Source of the DNA: Saksenaea vasiformis B4078
Lineage: Eukaryota > Mucoromycota > Mucoromycetes > Mucorales > Saksenaeaceae
Assembly (NCBI GenBank): GCA_000697055.1
Contig: JNDT01002296.1
Location: forward strand, 62,001 to 126,000
Length of the DNA stretch: 64,000 nt
Reading direction: 5' to 3'
Part shown: positions 38,349 through 51,528 of the stretch, one piece after another
Layout of the letters: each line of letters starts with the position of its first letter
How positions within the stretch are numbered: position 1 is the first letter of the stretch
Program-made: the position numbers and the translations under genes
Notes under the pieces: generated by a model
What the model saw: the letters and a program-made list of their open reading frames with translations, nothing else
Databases searched by the model: none
Told to the model about the DNA's origin: nothing

Positions 38349-40280
38349 TTAGAATTCAAATGTTTCGTGATGAGCGTCCCAACCGCGCTTAACAGCTCCA
38401 TTAAGGACCAGACGCATAAACTCATCTGAACCACAGGTGTGTACCCAGACACTGTCGTTCTTGTGTTCATTTTCAACGTGCTGCATTTGTCCATCAATGT
38501 TTGGACGTTCGCCATAGACCATGCTGCAACCTTCCACACCTTCCAAAAGGTTATCGCCACTCTTGGTTCGGGTCACGTAAAGTGCGATATTGAGTTTGAT
38601 CGGCAACGCTGCTGATTTACATTTTTCGACACAGTAATCAATCAGATCCTTGAATGGAACCAGCTCATCTAGAAACGGAAAAAAAAAATTATTAGAGAAA
38701 ATGTAATCATTAATAATGATCTGAGTTTCTTTACCTGTAAGCCGAATCGTCCACATCAAATAGACATGTTCTGTTGCCACTGTCTTAACTCCGGCGGCCC
38801 GACGTTCCACGCAGTCCTTGATCAATGTCAATGCGGGGGTGATACCGATACCTGCAGCAAAGCAGTACATGACCTTGTAGTCTTGGTATTCCAAGTGGGG
38901 ACCATAAGGACCATCCACTTTGAAGCCGAGCGGTGTGTCATTCGAGGCATCTTTAAGCAATTCACGAGTATATGCGCCAAGACCCTTGATGTGTAACGTC
39001 GCAACTGTAGTTTCACCTTGATGGGCCGAGGCCGAGGCTGGTGCACGTCTGCGCATCTCACACAGACTGCCTGTTTCAGCTGCACTGGCGCTGAGATTGT
39101 CGCTGAATTTGGTCTTCTCCTTCTCATTGGGGTTTACTGCATCTAGAACACGTTCCTCGATAGCGCCATTGGCTGAACCAGAATCTGTTGTCTTGACGCG
39201 GAAGACCTCCGAAATGGTCATAGGATGCCAGTTGGCATATTGCCAAAGATGCTTGTAGCCCTTCTTGGCCAAAGCAACGAAGACGTACTGACCTGGTTGG
39301 TAATGCTTGAAGTTCTTGTGTTCGAACACGACGCGAGTGATACCATCCTGCGATGCTGTTTGGGGAACAGACTGGTCGATTTTGATTGCTGTGGCCTTGA
39401 CACCCCAAGAAAGATAGGAACGCCAGGCACGGTCAGCAAGCCAGAAGATAATGGGAGGCATGAAGTAGACAAAGCACATAACTTCGTGCCAGCAAGTGAA
39501 GATCATGGCCACGACGATACCGATAATATGCGAGTAATAGAAGATTTCAAAATGATTACGGCGGACCCACTCAATCGATGTGGCAAAAATGAGGATAAAG
39601 CCGAACATGGCGATGGATCCGGTGGTGTACTCCAGATCATAGAAGAATGTGTCCTTCACAACATAGTTGTGCGAGTATCCTCGAAACCTAAATCAAAATG
39701 TAATAATTGAGCTTAATGACTCGCTGATTTAGAAAACTTACATGCGATAGACGAAATGTGTAATGTATTCAGCAAGACCGATTCTAGCGAGCCAGCGATG
39801 GAAAGGGATAAGCTCTTCGAAGGAAAGACCAGACATATGTGTGATGATATTGTTACGTGTACCAAGGATAAAGACATAGCCCCAGTTGATATTGGCAATG
39901 AATGCAGCACGACGATCCATGATACCGACTCGAGGGACCTCGTAGGAAGCGTATTCGGGTGAAAAAACAAAAGGAGCAAAGAAGATCCAAATGAGATTTA
40001 CAAAGATGAAGAAGGAAACACCAAGAATGTGCTTGATCGGGATAAGCTCCGTGACGAAAGGGATTTTGACAACACGGTCCAAAGGTCTTAGCCATCGTAC
40101 CCATGGGAGGGGTGCAACGTACTTCTCCTTGTCATGTATACGTTGGCGACGGACCCAGTAGATATAAAGACGGTTAAGCTGGTAACCGATACAGTAGATA
40201 GAAAAGAGGCCCCACCAAAAGACGGCGTAGGAATAGCCTGCAATGTGGAAATTTGTGGTTTCTCGAAGCTTGAGCGCCAT
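38349..40280 (-). CDS. Ferric-reductase-type flavocytochrome (FRE/NOX superfamily)
   Basis: About 620 residues. The N-terminal membrane domain has several hydrophobic helices. Two helices carry bis-heme histidines spaced H-x13-H: HRWLARIGLAEYITH and HIIGIVVAMIFTCWH. The 13/13 spacing is that of ferric reductases, while NADPH oxidases usually have 13/12. The FAD-binding domain includes YQPGQYVFVA and the HPMTIS motif; the NAD(P)H part has FAAGIGITPALTLIKD and, near the end, WVHTCGSDEF. The protein finishes with HHETFEF. By family it moves electrons from cytosolic NADPH through FAD and heme across a membrane, most likely reducing Fe(III) or Cu(II) for uptake. Start 40280 is chosen over 40418 because MALKLRETTNF leads directly into the first helix and the longer N-terminus is unlike the family. 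Confidence 0.85.
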
Positions 40281-40755
40281 GATCAATGTACACTCAAGGA
40301 AAAAGAAAGGATAATGTAATGAAGAACGGAAAAGGTATGATTTATTGTTCAGTGGAAAAAGTGAGCTTAAATAATAATCAGCGGCGAAAAAAAGAAATTC
40401 AGATAATAAATGAGCCAATGAGAATTCTTTCTTTGGTAGTTATCAGATCCACACCATCTGAATACAGTGGCGCTGGCATTTTATTTATTTATTTTATGTA
40501 CCTATTTGCCTCATTCGTTGCTACACAACGGGAAACAGCGACCTGGATCAGCTTTTTTATTTTATTTTATGTTTAGGTTGAATGGTTGAGCCGATCTTTG
40601 AAAAAGAAAGCCAATTTTTGATATTTACCGGGTAACTTGTAGATTTTTGCTTTTAATAATTTCCTTTTCTATGTTAGTCCTGTTATTGTTATTATAAAAG
40701 CTGGAGAAAAATTAAACAGATGCAATAGGATGCATAGCTAAACATACTGTCCAAT

Positions 40756-40977
40756 ATGTTTGTCAATTTAAAACTCATTTTGCCACGTTTTCTCCGAACA
40801 CTCTGGGGCCCTCCGCCCCAGAGAAAAGCGAAGGACGACATTGAGGTACCGTCCATGTCCGATGCATTCGATCATCAAAGACTTTCACCTGTACTTAAAA
40901 AGTCTCGACCCAGCAAGGAAATTGTACCTTTTTTGGAAAGATCAGATAAGGTGAGTCCTGGGATTTTGATGATATAA
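40756..40977 (+). CDS. Hypothetical small protein or first exon, uncertain
   Basis: An open frame with a polar, protein-like composition (RTLWGPPPQRKAKDDIEVPS) lies 60 bp downstream of a TATA-like sequence (TATTATAAAAG near 40690). A good 5' splice site (AAG/GTGAGT) occurs at about 40951 inside it, so it may be the first exon of a gene whose continuation I could not find. No family recognised. Confidence 0.28.
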   Translation: MFVNLKLILPRFLRTLWGPPPQRKAKDDIEVPSMSDAFDHQRLSPVLKKSRPSKEIVPFLERSDKVSPGILMI

Positions 40978-41499
40978 ACACTCACAATCTCAAACGCCGC
41001 TAATTCTCGGGATACAAGGTGCTTGTCATCAAAATAAGGAAGAATCGTGCATATACCTAACAAAATTTCTGCTGCCCTGCATTTACTGTAACGTCTTCTC
41101 CCCGCAATCCTCCACCCTAAGTACTGCTTCTCATTCCTCTATTTTTCCTTTCTCTACTTTTAAAAATCAGACCATTTATTTTCAGGTTGAAGGATGTGTT
41201 ACCCTGACTACCCTTTGTCATGAAGTTTTTTTTATATGTATATTTCTCTTTAAGATTAGGTTTTTTCTTTCGGAACTTCTTCGACTACAGGTCCGGGGTC
41301 AATAAAGCAAAAAAAAAAAAATGAGATGAGTGTTGCCATGATTACTGCTTCTCTTTTCTTTAGATTTACTTGTCTACCTTTTAGATTTATCGTGATTTTT
41401 GAAGGTCTTGTCATTTTGTCACATCTACCGACTACGTGTTGATCCTGCAATAATGTGACAGATATGGAAAATAGTTAGCTCAAAAAAGCAATAAAAAGA

Positions 41500-41551
41500 G
41501 GCTGCCGTGATTCTCCGTGTTGTACGGAAGAACAATCGGAAGTTGGCAGCC
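41500..41551 (+). other. Predicted stem-loop
   Basis: GGCTGCC (41500-41506) pairs perfectly with GGCAGCC (41545-41551). Inside, CTCCGT and ACGGAAG can form a second short stem around GTTGT. It sits in a 1.9-kb intergenic stretch with no gene I recognise. It could be a structured RNA element or chance. Confidence 0.4.
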
Positions 41552-42206
41552 ACTGGAGGCCATTGGTATTACGTACGCTGCGAGAAGATACCATTAAGGA
41601 ATATAAAGTAAAACTATCTTCTGTCTGTGTAACACGAACGAGGTTAACCTGGTATAGATTGTTACACTGGCGTTGCTATCGTCAAATGATTATCAGATCT
41701 CACTTTACGATTTTATTGTGCCGACAACCTTTTTTATTTATTTATTATTTTTATTTTATTTTTATTTTTCTCTAGCGATCCCGTACCCAAGTGGCTTAGT
41801 ACAATAGAGTTCGTGTCCAATTCCCGCGGCCCAGATAAAGGGAATGGTAGTTTTTTTTATAGTATCGAAGCTGGCACATAAAAAAAAAGCGACTCAAGAG
41901 TTGATATTTTAGGAACCTTAATTGAGAGAGGTATATCTGGTGTTGGACAAAGACTTTGCTGAGGAAACACACATACCAAAGCTATGGCTACAAATCTCAT
42001 TTTGCCGTTTCAATTGCAAAGATTTCCTTCATTCATGTGGATAAGTCTTAGCATTTTATGACTATGAAAGAGCCGCTCCATCTGTTTCTTGCTATTCACA
42101 GAACAGAAAACCTGGCATCTTTAAATATTCGTGCAATGCTTTTTGTTCTAGTTTGCTGCACACACTATGGTTATACACGATGTTATTAACGATGTATTTT
42201 CTATGA

Positions 42207-44118
<1,912 letters not shown>

Positions 44119-44673
44119 AAATGACTGACTACCTAGCCAATGGAGGAGGAAGAAGAAAAGGAATTGCCCTTTCGATACTCACGAAGTAAGTCACGGATTT
44201 CCGTCACTGGCCTGCTTTTGCAAATTATGGGGACCCTACGGTGCACTACACATGCAAAAAATGAATCTCTGTATCTGCTGGAAGTCTGAGAAGCTTGATT
44301 TTCCCGGCTGGGAGGTCAATAAGGTTTAAGCTAGTTTTGGTGTATATGTGACCGTACAAGATATGGCTCCTAACGACGCGGCGCATAAATGTCGGGACTA
44401 CGTTATTGGTTGCTTTTTGTCGCAATTCTGATAAATTTTAACGCTGACTCCTGCTATTGATGATCAACAAAGAGATCTGTAGTATACCTACAATATAGTT
44501 TTTGAATTGTCCATGAAATCAATGAGTATGATTTGGGTGTCCGAAGCAAAATCATGAGGAAAAGGTTGCAGGTTGCCTGCTTTGTGACTACGATTTTCAC
44601 CACACAAACAGCTGCGAAAACCCGTTGCAGAAAGGCTTGACATCACACACACGCACACGCACATCCCATCATC

Positions 44674-45164
44674 ATGTCCGCAGTAAGTATCGCGTCTCCA
44701 TTTTGACAGAGACTTTTTACGGAAAGCTCTTTACGATCAACTCGAGGGATCAATGAGTTGATCGGAAATAGTTCGCATTTGTAATTATTCATCATCCTCT
44801 TGTAGTTTGTCCCCGTCAATCCAAAGCCCTTTCTGAATGACCTTACCGGAAAGCCTATCATTGTTAAGCTGAAATGGGGTGGAGAATACAAGGGCTACCT
44901 TGTGTCAGTTGATGCCTACATGAATCTACAGGTGAGACTTGATCAAAGTCGCAAATAGAATGTTATCTTATGGAGCTCTCATGTGCGCGTTCAGCTTGCA
45001 AACACCGAAGAATTCCAAGAAGGTGTATCTGTAGGTACCTTGGGCGAAGTGTTGATCAGGTAAATATGTCTATCCAGGAGTGTCGGTCCTATTGACATGG
45101 GATTATTAGATGTAACAATGTGCTGTACATCCGTGGTGTGGAAGAAGATACTGAAATGCAGTAA
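44674..45164 (+). CDS. SMX3: Small nuclear ribonucleoprotein F (Sm protein F)
   Basis: Four exons encode about 86 residues: the first only MSA, then [20 protein letters not shown] with [20 protein letters not shown] (Sm motif 1), then [10 protein letters not shown] and [16 protein letters not shown] (Sm motif 2, with the [14 protein letters not shown]-binding loop). Size and both motifs fit SmF, one of the seven-membered ring on spliceosomal snRNAs. Splice sites are canonical and introns are about 50-120 nt. Confidence 0.95.
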
Positions 45165-45589
45165 CATGTGCGAGTTGCTCAACAAATAGCTTTATTTCCG
45201 ATGCTTGTATCTCATTTTTAAAAGAAAAAGACGTTGACCAAAAAAGGAAAAAGACCGAGGAAAAAAGATAAGAACATAGGTTTGCTTTCACCTGAGAGAA
45301 ACGTAAATTGGTGATACGTACGGCAAGTGAAGGTTCTAAGCAATCATCCTTCAATGAAACGAATGTGCATAGCTGGAAATGATACTAGACAAAATAAAGG
45401 ACTCGCACGCAGTACCTAGAAGATAGTGGCAACAGCTTATAGTAGACGTTTAGCGGCAAAAAAAGAAGGAAAAGAAAAAAGGAAAACTTCTGCGGTATTC
45501 TGTTTTCTTTATCGTGTGAGAACAAAGGAAGGTGCGAGAGGATACTAAAGTGTAAGAGGTACGATGATGGATAATAGGTAGATGTAGTG

Positions 45590-46498
45590 TCAGTTTTTTG
45601 GAGATTCGTTGTCATTTTTCGGCGTTGGTCGGAACCGTGTAGATAAAACTGCGAGTTTAAGTCGCACAGAAACAGGTAATAAGGAGGATGTCGGTTTGGC
45701 ATTGTCATGAATAGGCCAAGATCGAATAGGTGTTAACTGTTGCTGTACCCCCACCACTGGACTTTCAACCATGATCTCGTATAGTGTGAGCTGCCACGAA
45801 CTTCCAGCAAGAACCCAATCCTCAATATCAATTGTCTCTTTTGCCATTTCGCGCAAATTTTGTAAATTCGTCCTCGGGATAGACTGGAGTACATTATAGG
45901 CCAACGAAATACGATCCATTGGCCGGACCTGAATGGATGTACACTGTTTAGACATGCGATACTGAATAGCGTTGGCAAGCTGCACGTAGCCGGAGTTCAC
46001 ATTGACACGTATGAACAAGGACCGCGTGGGTCGATCTGCAATTTCATAACCCGCAAAGGATGGTGGATGGAGGTGTGGATGTCGATTGATTTCTTGCTGT
46101 GTTACTGATATCAGGTCATCGACAGTCCTCCACTTTGACGCAAAGTCATTGCCCCGATCGATATGAATGCGTCCTAGAATCGATATGTGTGGTGTAGTGC
46201 TATGAGCTTGATTGGGATAGTGGAGGTACGATTGCTCTTGAAAAAGTTGCAGAGACCTGTGAAGGGCAGTACCTTCACATGGTTCTAAACGCAATACAAA
46301 AGATCGTCTTGCTTCACGCAGGCGATGAGGCGATGGAGTGGTGGCATTCGTGGACAGATCAAAAGGATCAAGGTTGAATTCGTTGAAGTCAGGCAGATTT
46401 TCACTTCGTGTAGAAGTTGCAGCTGTGCTGACATTACTAGAGATGACACCGAGAGTACTGATAGCTGATCGCGTATCAGGTGATGCTGAATGTGGCAT
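45590..46498 (-). CDS. 2H-phosphoesterase-like protein, one catalytic His replaced
   Basis: A single open exon of 302 residues. The first 55 residues are Ser/Thr-rich and probably disordered. The core begins with SFVLRLEPCEGTALHRSLQL, typical of the 2H fold. The first catalytic motif is intact (TPHISILGRI, H-x-S). The expected second H-x-S/T occurs as DRISLAYN, with Arg where His is expected. Related enzymes open cyclic phosphates or cleave 2'-5' or RNA ends; with one histidine changed, activity and substrate are uncertain. The strand order and the two motif positions support the family; no closer relative can be named. It is convergent with the SmF gene. Confidence 0.6.
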   Translation of the reverse strand: MPHSASPDTRSAISTLGVISSNVSTAATSTRSENLPDFNEFNLDPFDLSTNATTPSPHRLREARRSFVLRLEPCEGTALHRSLQLFQEQSYLHYPNQAHSTTPHISILGRIHIDRGNDFASKWRTVDDLISVTQQEINRHPHLHPPSFAGYEIADRPTRSLFIRVNVNSGYVQLANAIQYRMSKQCTSIQVRPMDRISLAYNVLQSIPRTNLQNLREMAKETIDIEDWVLAGSSWQLTLYEIMVESPVVGVQQQLTPIRSWPIHDNAKPTSSLLPVSVRLKLAVLSTRFRPTPKNDNESPKN

Positions 46499-46924
46499 GG
46501 CGACGGTTTATGTTAAAGAAAGGGGTACCACCAACGGTGAGACAGACCACGAGGGAGGAGAGGAAATAGTTGATTCATCCGTCACACTGACGTTCTCTTA
46601 TATCTTTTTGACATATTTAACGAGCATTAAACGATATTGTCTCATATAGACAGCTTGTGAAAGCTTCAGAGAGATTGGAGATCACATTTCGAATCGTTCC
46701 TTTTAAGCAGTCCAGTAAATGCTGCCTTGTTTTCTATACTTTTTGCTTACTTTCTTCGGTATGTGATCCTGCACTAATTAGATAATGGCAGTACCCGTGT
46801 GATAGATAGATGGAGTTGGTTGATATGAGTTTTTATCCTGTAGCCCTCCCGCTCTCTTTCCTTTTTTTCTCACTTTGCAACTGACTTTGTGCCTATGCGG
46901 AATACAGTTTCACAAAAGTAAAAT

Positions 46925-47890
46925 TTACACTCCTTCTAATCAATGGCACATTAACACTGCATATCGTTTATTGAATGCATCTTTACACTACTCTACGTAA
47001 ACTTTGCGTCCATCAAGATCCAGGTTTGCGCTGAGGAGGGAATGAAACATGCGGGTATCAGTATATAAATTGGCGATAAAATAATATTTCACTGACATCA
47101 ACTTCGTCCCCAGATGGACTCAAAATTCATTTGAGCAGCATAAAAATTCGTTCGCGGTTAGTAAATGGAAGATATTTTGATGTTACTTCACTTACCCCCG
47201 AAGGGCATAGCCGCCCAATGACGGCAGCCTGCCCGCATCTGACGCGATGGGGCGGCAGTGGAGATTATACTGACAATACCGCCAGTTTGGGTGTTGCCGC
47301 CGTGCAGAGGACTTGAAGCGATACAACGTACAACGTCTGGCGAGATTCTGTCGTGGAATTTGAGTGAGACTGCGTATGACAACATTCACTTACCTGGTGG
47401 TGAACAATGGGCTACACCATAGCCGCTGCGGTTCCGGACAGAGGTCATGCAGGCTAAAGAATAGACACAAAAACAGGAGTAATTCTGCACGTATATAAAT
47501 TGACATCCTTACCGGGGATGTGGTTTTGAAAAACAGAGTCGAAGAATTTAAAAATGGTTCATCCGTGCCTTTAAATACGGATCATTTTTGGATGAAATCT
47601 CTTCTTGAGACATTTTTACTGCTTTCCGACAGAATATTGAGAAATCGATCACTGAGGTACCTCAATGCAAAGATAATGTTCTTGCTTCAACGGAACGTTT
47701 GCCTTACCTTGAGACATTTTTACTGCTTCCGGAAGAATACGAAAAACCGTCGCTGAAGCACTTTAATGCAAAACTGAGGTTACCCAGATGCGAACTATTT
47801 CTTGGATTAATGCAAATGAATCACTTCTCCGCGCCAAGTCGCATCACTCTCCAGTCCTAAAATTATTTGGCTTGAACGTCTCATAATATT
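46925..47890 (+). repeat. Unnamed dispersed repeat, copy B
   Basis: Same orientation as copy A and the best match to it over its whole length. It also contains an internal duplication: TTGAGACATTTTTACTGCTT occurs at about 47607 and 47710, so the 3' part is partly repeated. Reading LKHFNAKLRLPRCELFLGL parallels the same segment of copy A. No terminal inverted repeat found. Confidence 0.8.
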
Positions 47891-48166
47891 TATCTGACGC
47901 AAACGTGAACCCCAAATCCAATATTTTACTTTCTCTCAGAGAAAACTTGATTTTCTATTGGATGCACAACTTATTTAGAATATTGCAAGCAGGCGGGTTG
48001 TGGCCAAAATTGCGAACACTGTAATGAAATTTCTTATTTCGCAGACAATAGGTGGCACTACTACGACATACATTAGTTCTGAATCACAATTTCCGTATCA
48101 CTGCAAATCTAATCATGTTTACAAATTTATCATTCTCTTTGCAAAATGTATTTGAAGAAATAAGTA

Positions 48167-49231
48167 TTAATCGCTTTTCAAGGTGACAGACTCTCTGCGT
48201 AATGTGTTTTTCGCATCTGTACCGCTTGTGCCTAATTTAGCAAAAGAGGCCCTTGTTTTCGCATATACTCCGTTTACACGACCAGTCGCCAAGCTTTGAG
48301 CACGATGAAGCTGATCTTTTAGAAGAGACCCTCCTTGATAGAGGTGCGCATCCACGGTATCTCTGTGGCTGCTATACAATCGCGGAAAAATGAAAGCTGA
48401 GATAAGAAAACATAGAACGATCGACAGCGTCGAAACATAGGAAGTCGCCGTCCATAGAAGATAAAAGATGGTAAACCACTAGAACAAAGATATAGTAAGT
48501 ACCATTCCACGAGAGGAAGAGAAACAGATACCTTGAAGCTGACCATACTGTCTTCAATCAGTATGATCCTAGCAAGAGCGTGCATTATTGTCTCAGTAAC
48601 GTCAATGATCATAGCACTACAATGGTGAACGCTATCGCCATCCATAGTTTTCAATTTTCTGTTATCGAAAACCTTTCTATTGTAGAAGATCAGGAATGCG
48701 TTCAGTAACAAGGATAGAATTACCGATAGGGATGGGTGGCCTGCCCATCATAAAACAGCTTCTGGCCTTGCACCATCAAGGTCACATACACGAAATTTAG
48801 AGCAATAGCAGCAGTCAGGAAAGCTGAAGCGATTTGAAGCAAAGAGTAATGTCGGGTCAGCGAAATGCAGCCAACGCTAAGAGCTAGCATAGCAGCAGAT
48901 CGTGGAGGATACTCCCATTGCAGAATGCTTAATACTTCCTGTCTGATTTGTTCCACCACTCGTTTCTCCTGTTGTGGCACATCTATCGAATACATACGTA
49001 ATTAGCTTTAGTGTGGTTCTCTCAAAAAATCTTTATACCTTGGTTTTTCTTAGAGTGCATCACTCTTTCAATAATTGCTGGCTCGTCAAATACGGCGTCT
49101 GACTTTGAGGGTTCATGATACACGGATGTAGGAGAAGACAGTTTCTTGTCAGCCATCAAAAAAGGATTGGCCTTGTCTTCAGGTGGTGTTATTGGCCTGC
49201 GCGCAGTGCCGAATGCATCAAAAGACTCCAT
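48167..49231 (-). CDS. Reticulon-like ER membrane-shaping protein
   Basis: About 310 residues. A polar N terminus (ARRPITPPEDKANP) is followed, after an intron near 49.0 kb, by the reticulon homology region: EVLSILQWEYPPRSAAMLAL with a first hydrophobic hairpin through ALNFVYVTLM, a hydrophilic loop of about 65 residues, then the second hairpin (WFTIFYLLWTATSYVSTLSI). The stretch RLYSSHRDTVDAHL matches the end of the domain, and a C-terminal amphipathic tail follows. Two long hairpins separated by a loop define reticulons, which bend tubular ER membranes. Introns are canonical and about 50 nt. Confidence 0.85.
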
Positions 49232-50387
49232 TTCTTTTTTTTTTTCTAAAAAAAAACCGTTGCAAACTTTTTTTGGAAGGCACGCTTATTTAAGGACCTG
49301 TGTATTCGTCATTATGATATCATGTCAGATTTTTACATTTTAAGAAATAATAAATCATTGTCCCGCGGTTCGCAAATGATTCAAACTATGAACAAACAGT
49401 AAGTGAAGTTTGCTCGTTAATCTATGTGCTATACAGGTACTTCCTATTGCACCCGCATAGTTAGGTAAATTAAGTGGGTCGGTATCGACGTACCAGCAAG
49501 AAAATTGGAAAGGTTCGAGAACAATTATATCCTCTAAAGTACTCTACAATTTTGAAACCCTCGTTTCACATAGTATATGTCTCACCTTTACCAATTGCAA
49601 CGGAGAAACCGTTAAATGTTTGTTTTTGTACTCAGTCAGATATCAGACAGATAGAATTGCTTGCAACATTGCCAAATATCTATCGCCTATTTTATGCGAA
49701 AGCTAAATTCAAGAATTTGTCATATGGTAAGATGTCATGATTATTTCTTCATGGCGTAACTCTAAGTGGAGAACAGCTAACACTTCACAGACCCATCTTT
49801 TTATTTATCCCGCTCGGTTTATGCATCCTATAGTAATTCTCCGAGAATCAATCTCGACAATCACGAAAAAAAAAAGTCGCTTCTATGCATTGACAATGAT
49901 CGGAAAATTCAGTCAAAATGACAAAGATAACTTTTCTAACTACAAATACATGTAAAGGGAAAAAGCAAAGTACCATATAACATCGGTAACACTGAGCGAA
50001 TATCATGATGAAAAGCTACTTCGCTGGATTCTTGTTCGCTGCGCTGCCCATGATCAATATTGCACTTACTGAATTCTTACAGAAGACTATGAGGTTAGTA
50101 TCTGCCACCACTCAACTCTATTAGAGTTTATGTCTTTGGCGGTCTATCAGTCAGCTTTGGGCATCACTTAGTGCATTAGGATAGTATTCCTTAGCGCGCT
50201 GGGTAAGTCGTATTAGCGATTTGATCGAACCGACCTATTGTAAGTAAACTGGAGAACCGTACTGGCGTGCTAAAAGCAACAGATCTGCTTAGATCGATTT
50301 GATTCAATTCAAATTAGTTAATTAGTTGGCTGAAATTCTTTTATCCGAAAAATGCTCATTGCTGAAGAATTGGTAAGACAGAAAATA

Positions 50388-50559
50388 CAGCGGTCGCTTG
50401 ATATAACGATATTCGATATAGCGATATTTTCGATAGTATGATCCTTTTTTTGTGGAACAGAATCGGTAGACTAAATATTGCATGCTGCTTAAACGATATT
50501 CTCGACACAGTGATAGAGTTCCTCTCCACCGAGGGTATCGTTATATCGAGCGACCACTG
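50388..50559. mobile_element. Pogo-like MITE with terminal inverted repeats and TA duplication
   Basis: 172 bp bounded by inverted repeats of about 24 bp: left CAGCGGTCGCTTGATATAAC and, on the opposite strand at the right end, CAGTGGTCGCTCGATATAAC, with two differences. Both ends are flanked by TA (50386-50387 and 50560-50561), the target-site preference of Tc1/mariner/pogo elements, and CAG at the tip is typical of the pogo/Tigger/Fot1 group. It has no coding capacity, so it must have been mobilised in trans. Confidence 0.88.
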
Positions 50560-51239
50560 TAATAAGAGGAAATACTTTACGACTCTTGGTGGAAGTTTAT
50601 TCAGAAGTAACGACAATGATTCTAGATGTCTATCTGTGTTATTTATACCGTCTGGATTTTAGCAATCAGAGGACGCGTGAGCTTCGATTAATCATCATGG
50701 ATCGATCACGATCCGTGATTTTTCTGAAGAATAAAGCTTGATCGCGTACACTTTTTATCACCTGACATAGTTCAAGTATGATATCTCGTTGATGAAGTGG
50801 GAAAACGGTATCAAAAGGAACTAGAGAGGCTAACACTTATCTCAAAAGACAAAAATCTGGCTAAAGAAAAAAGAAGAGTTTCTGTGATCTAGATGGATGA
50901 TATTTATATGTTTTATCGACGTTGGAGCAGACTGCCGTCCCAGGGTTTAGATATAGCTATTGCCCATGAACTGAAGAGGTGTTATAAAGATCGGACAGAA
51001 GAAGAGCTATTCAGTAATTCGGAATGTAGTTTATTGGGATTGTGTCACTTGAGTCAGGAACAGGAAGATTAAAAAGAGCAGGTCTCATTGCTCCCGGATT
51101 TCCTGGTAACTGAATATGTTCCGCTTGGTGCCCTGAGTATGGACATGTTTTGATATAAATCTCGCAAGGTTAATGTAATACTGACATAGTGGTATTTTAC
51201 TTATACATCGTGATGACATTGAACTGTTAAGTAGTGTTT

Positions 51240-51420
51240 CCTTCGTAAAAGTTAGGGACACGGGTACGCTATGCCATTTATAGACGTTCGGGACACGGGT
51301 TACACTATTGTATAAGTATGTGTAACCAGAAGTCGAGTCCGTGTCTATTCGAATACCAACAGACATGGTTTTTTATTATTCGAATGCAAATGGACACGGT
51401 TTTTTGGATGTTTACGGACG
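51240..51420. repeat. Short interspersed direct repeats
   Basis: The word GGGACACGGGT occurs twice (about 51254 and 51289). A ~28-base unit, ATTCGAAT followed by a spacer and GACAYGGTTTTTT, also occurs twice (about 51348 and 51377). The copies are diverged. Function unknown. Confidence 0.6.
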
Positions 51421-51528
51421 TGGCTAAATAGTTTACGGTGCGAACTTTTCCAAACTGATGGAACACCATGTGATGCATCGTTTTAATTTCTCAGTAACGT
51501 GGAAATGTGTCATTTCTACTGTTTACTT

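Larger units (their letters stand above)
49232..51528. other. Gene-poor region with a MITE
   Basis: About 2.3 kb upstream of the reticulon gene. It contains the pogo-like MITE and the short direct repeats listed separately. The remaining open frames (for example 49474-49740 +) carry no recognisable motif. Confidence 0.45.

Noticed and set aside
41770..41850. Possible tRNA or retroelement primer site near CCCAAGTGGCTTAGTACAAT
   Set aside because: No cloverleaf can be drawn and no LTR pair was found nearby.
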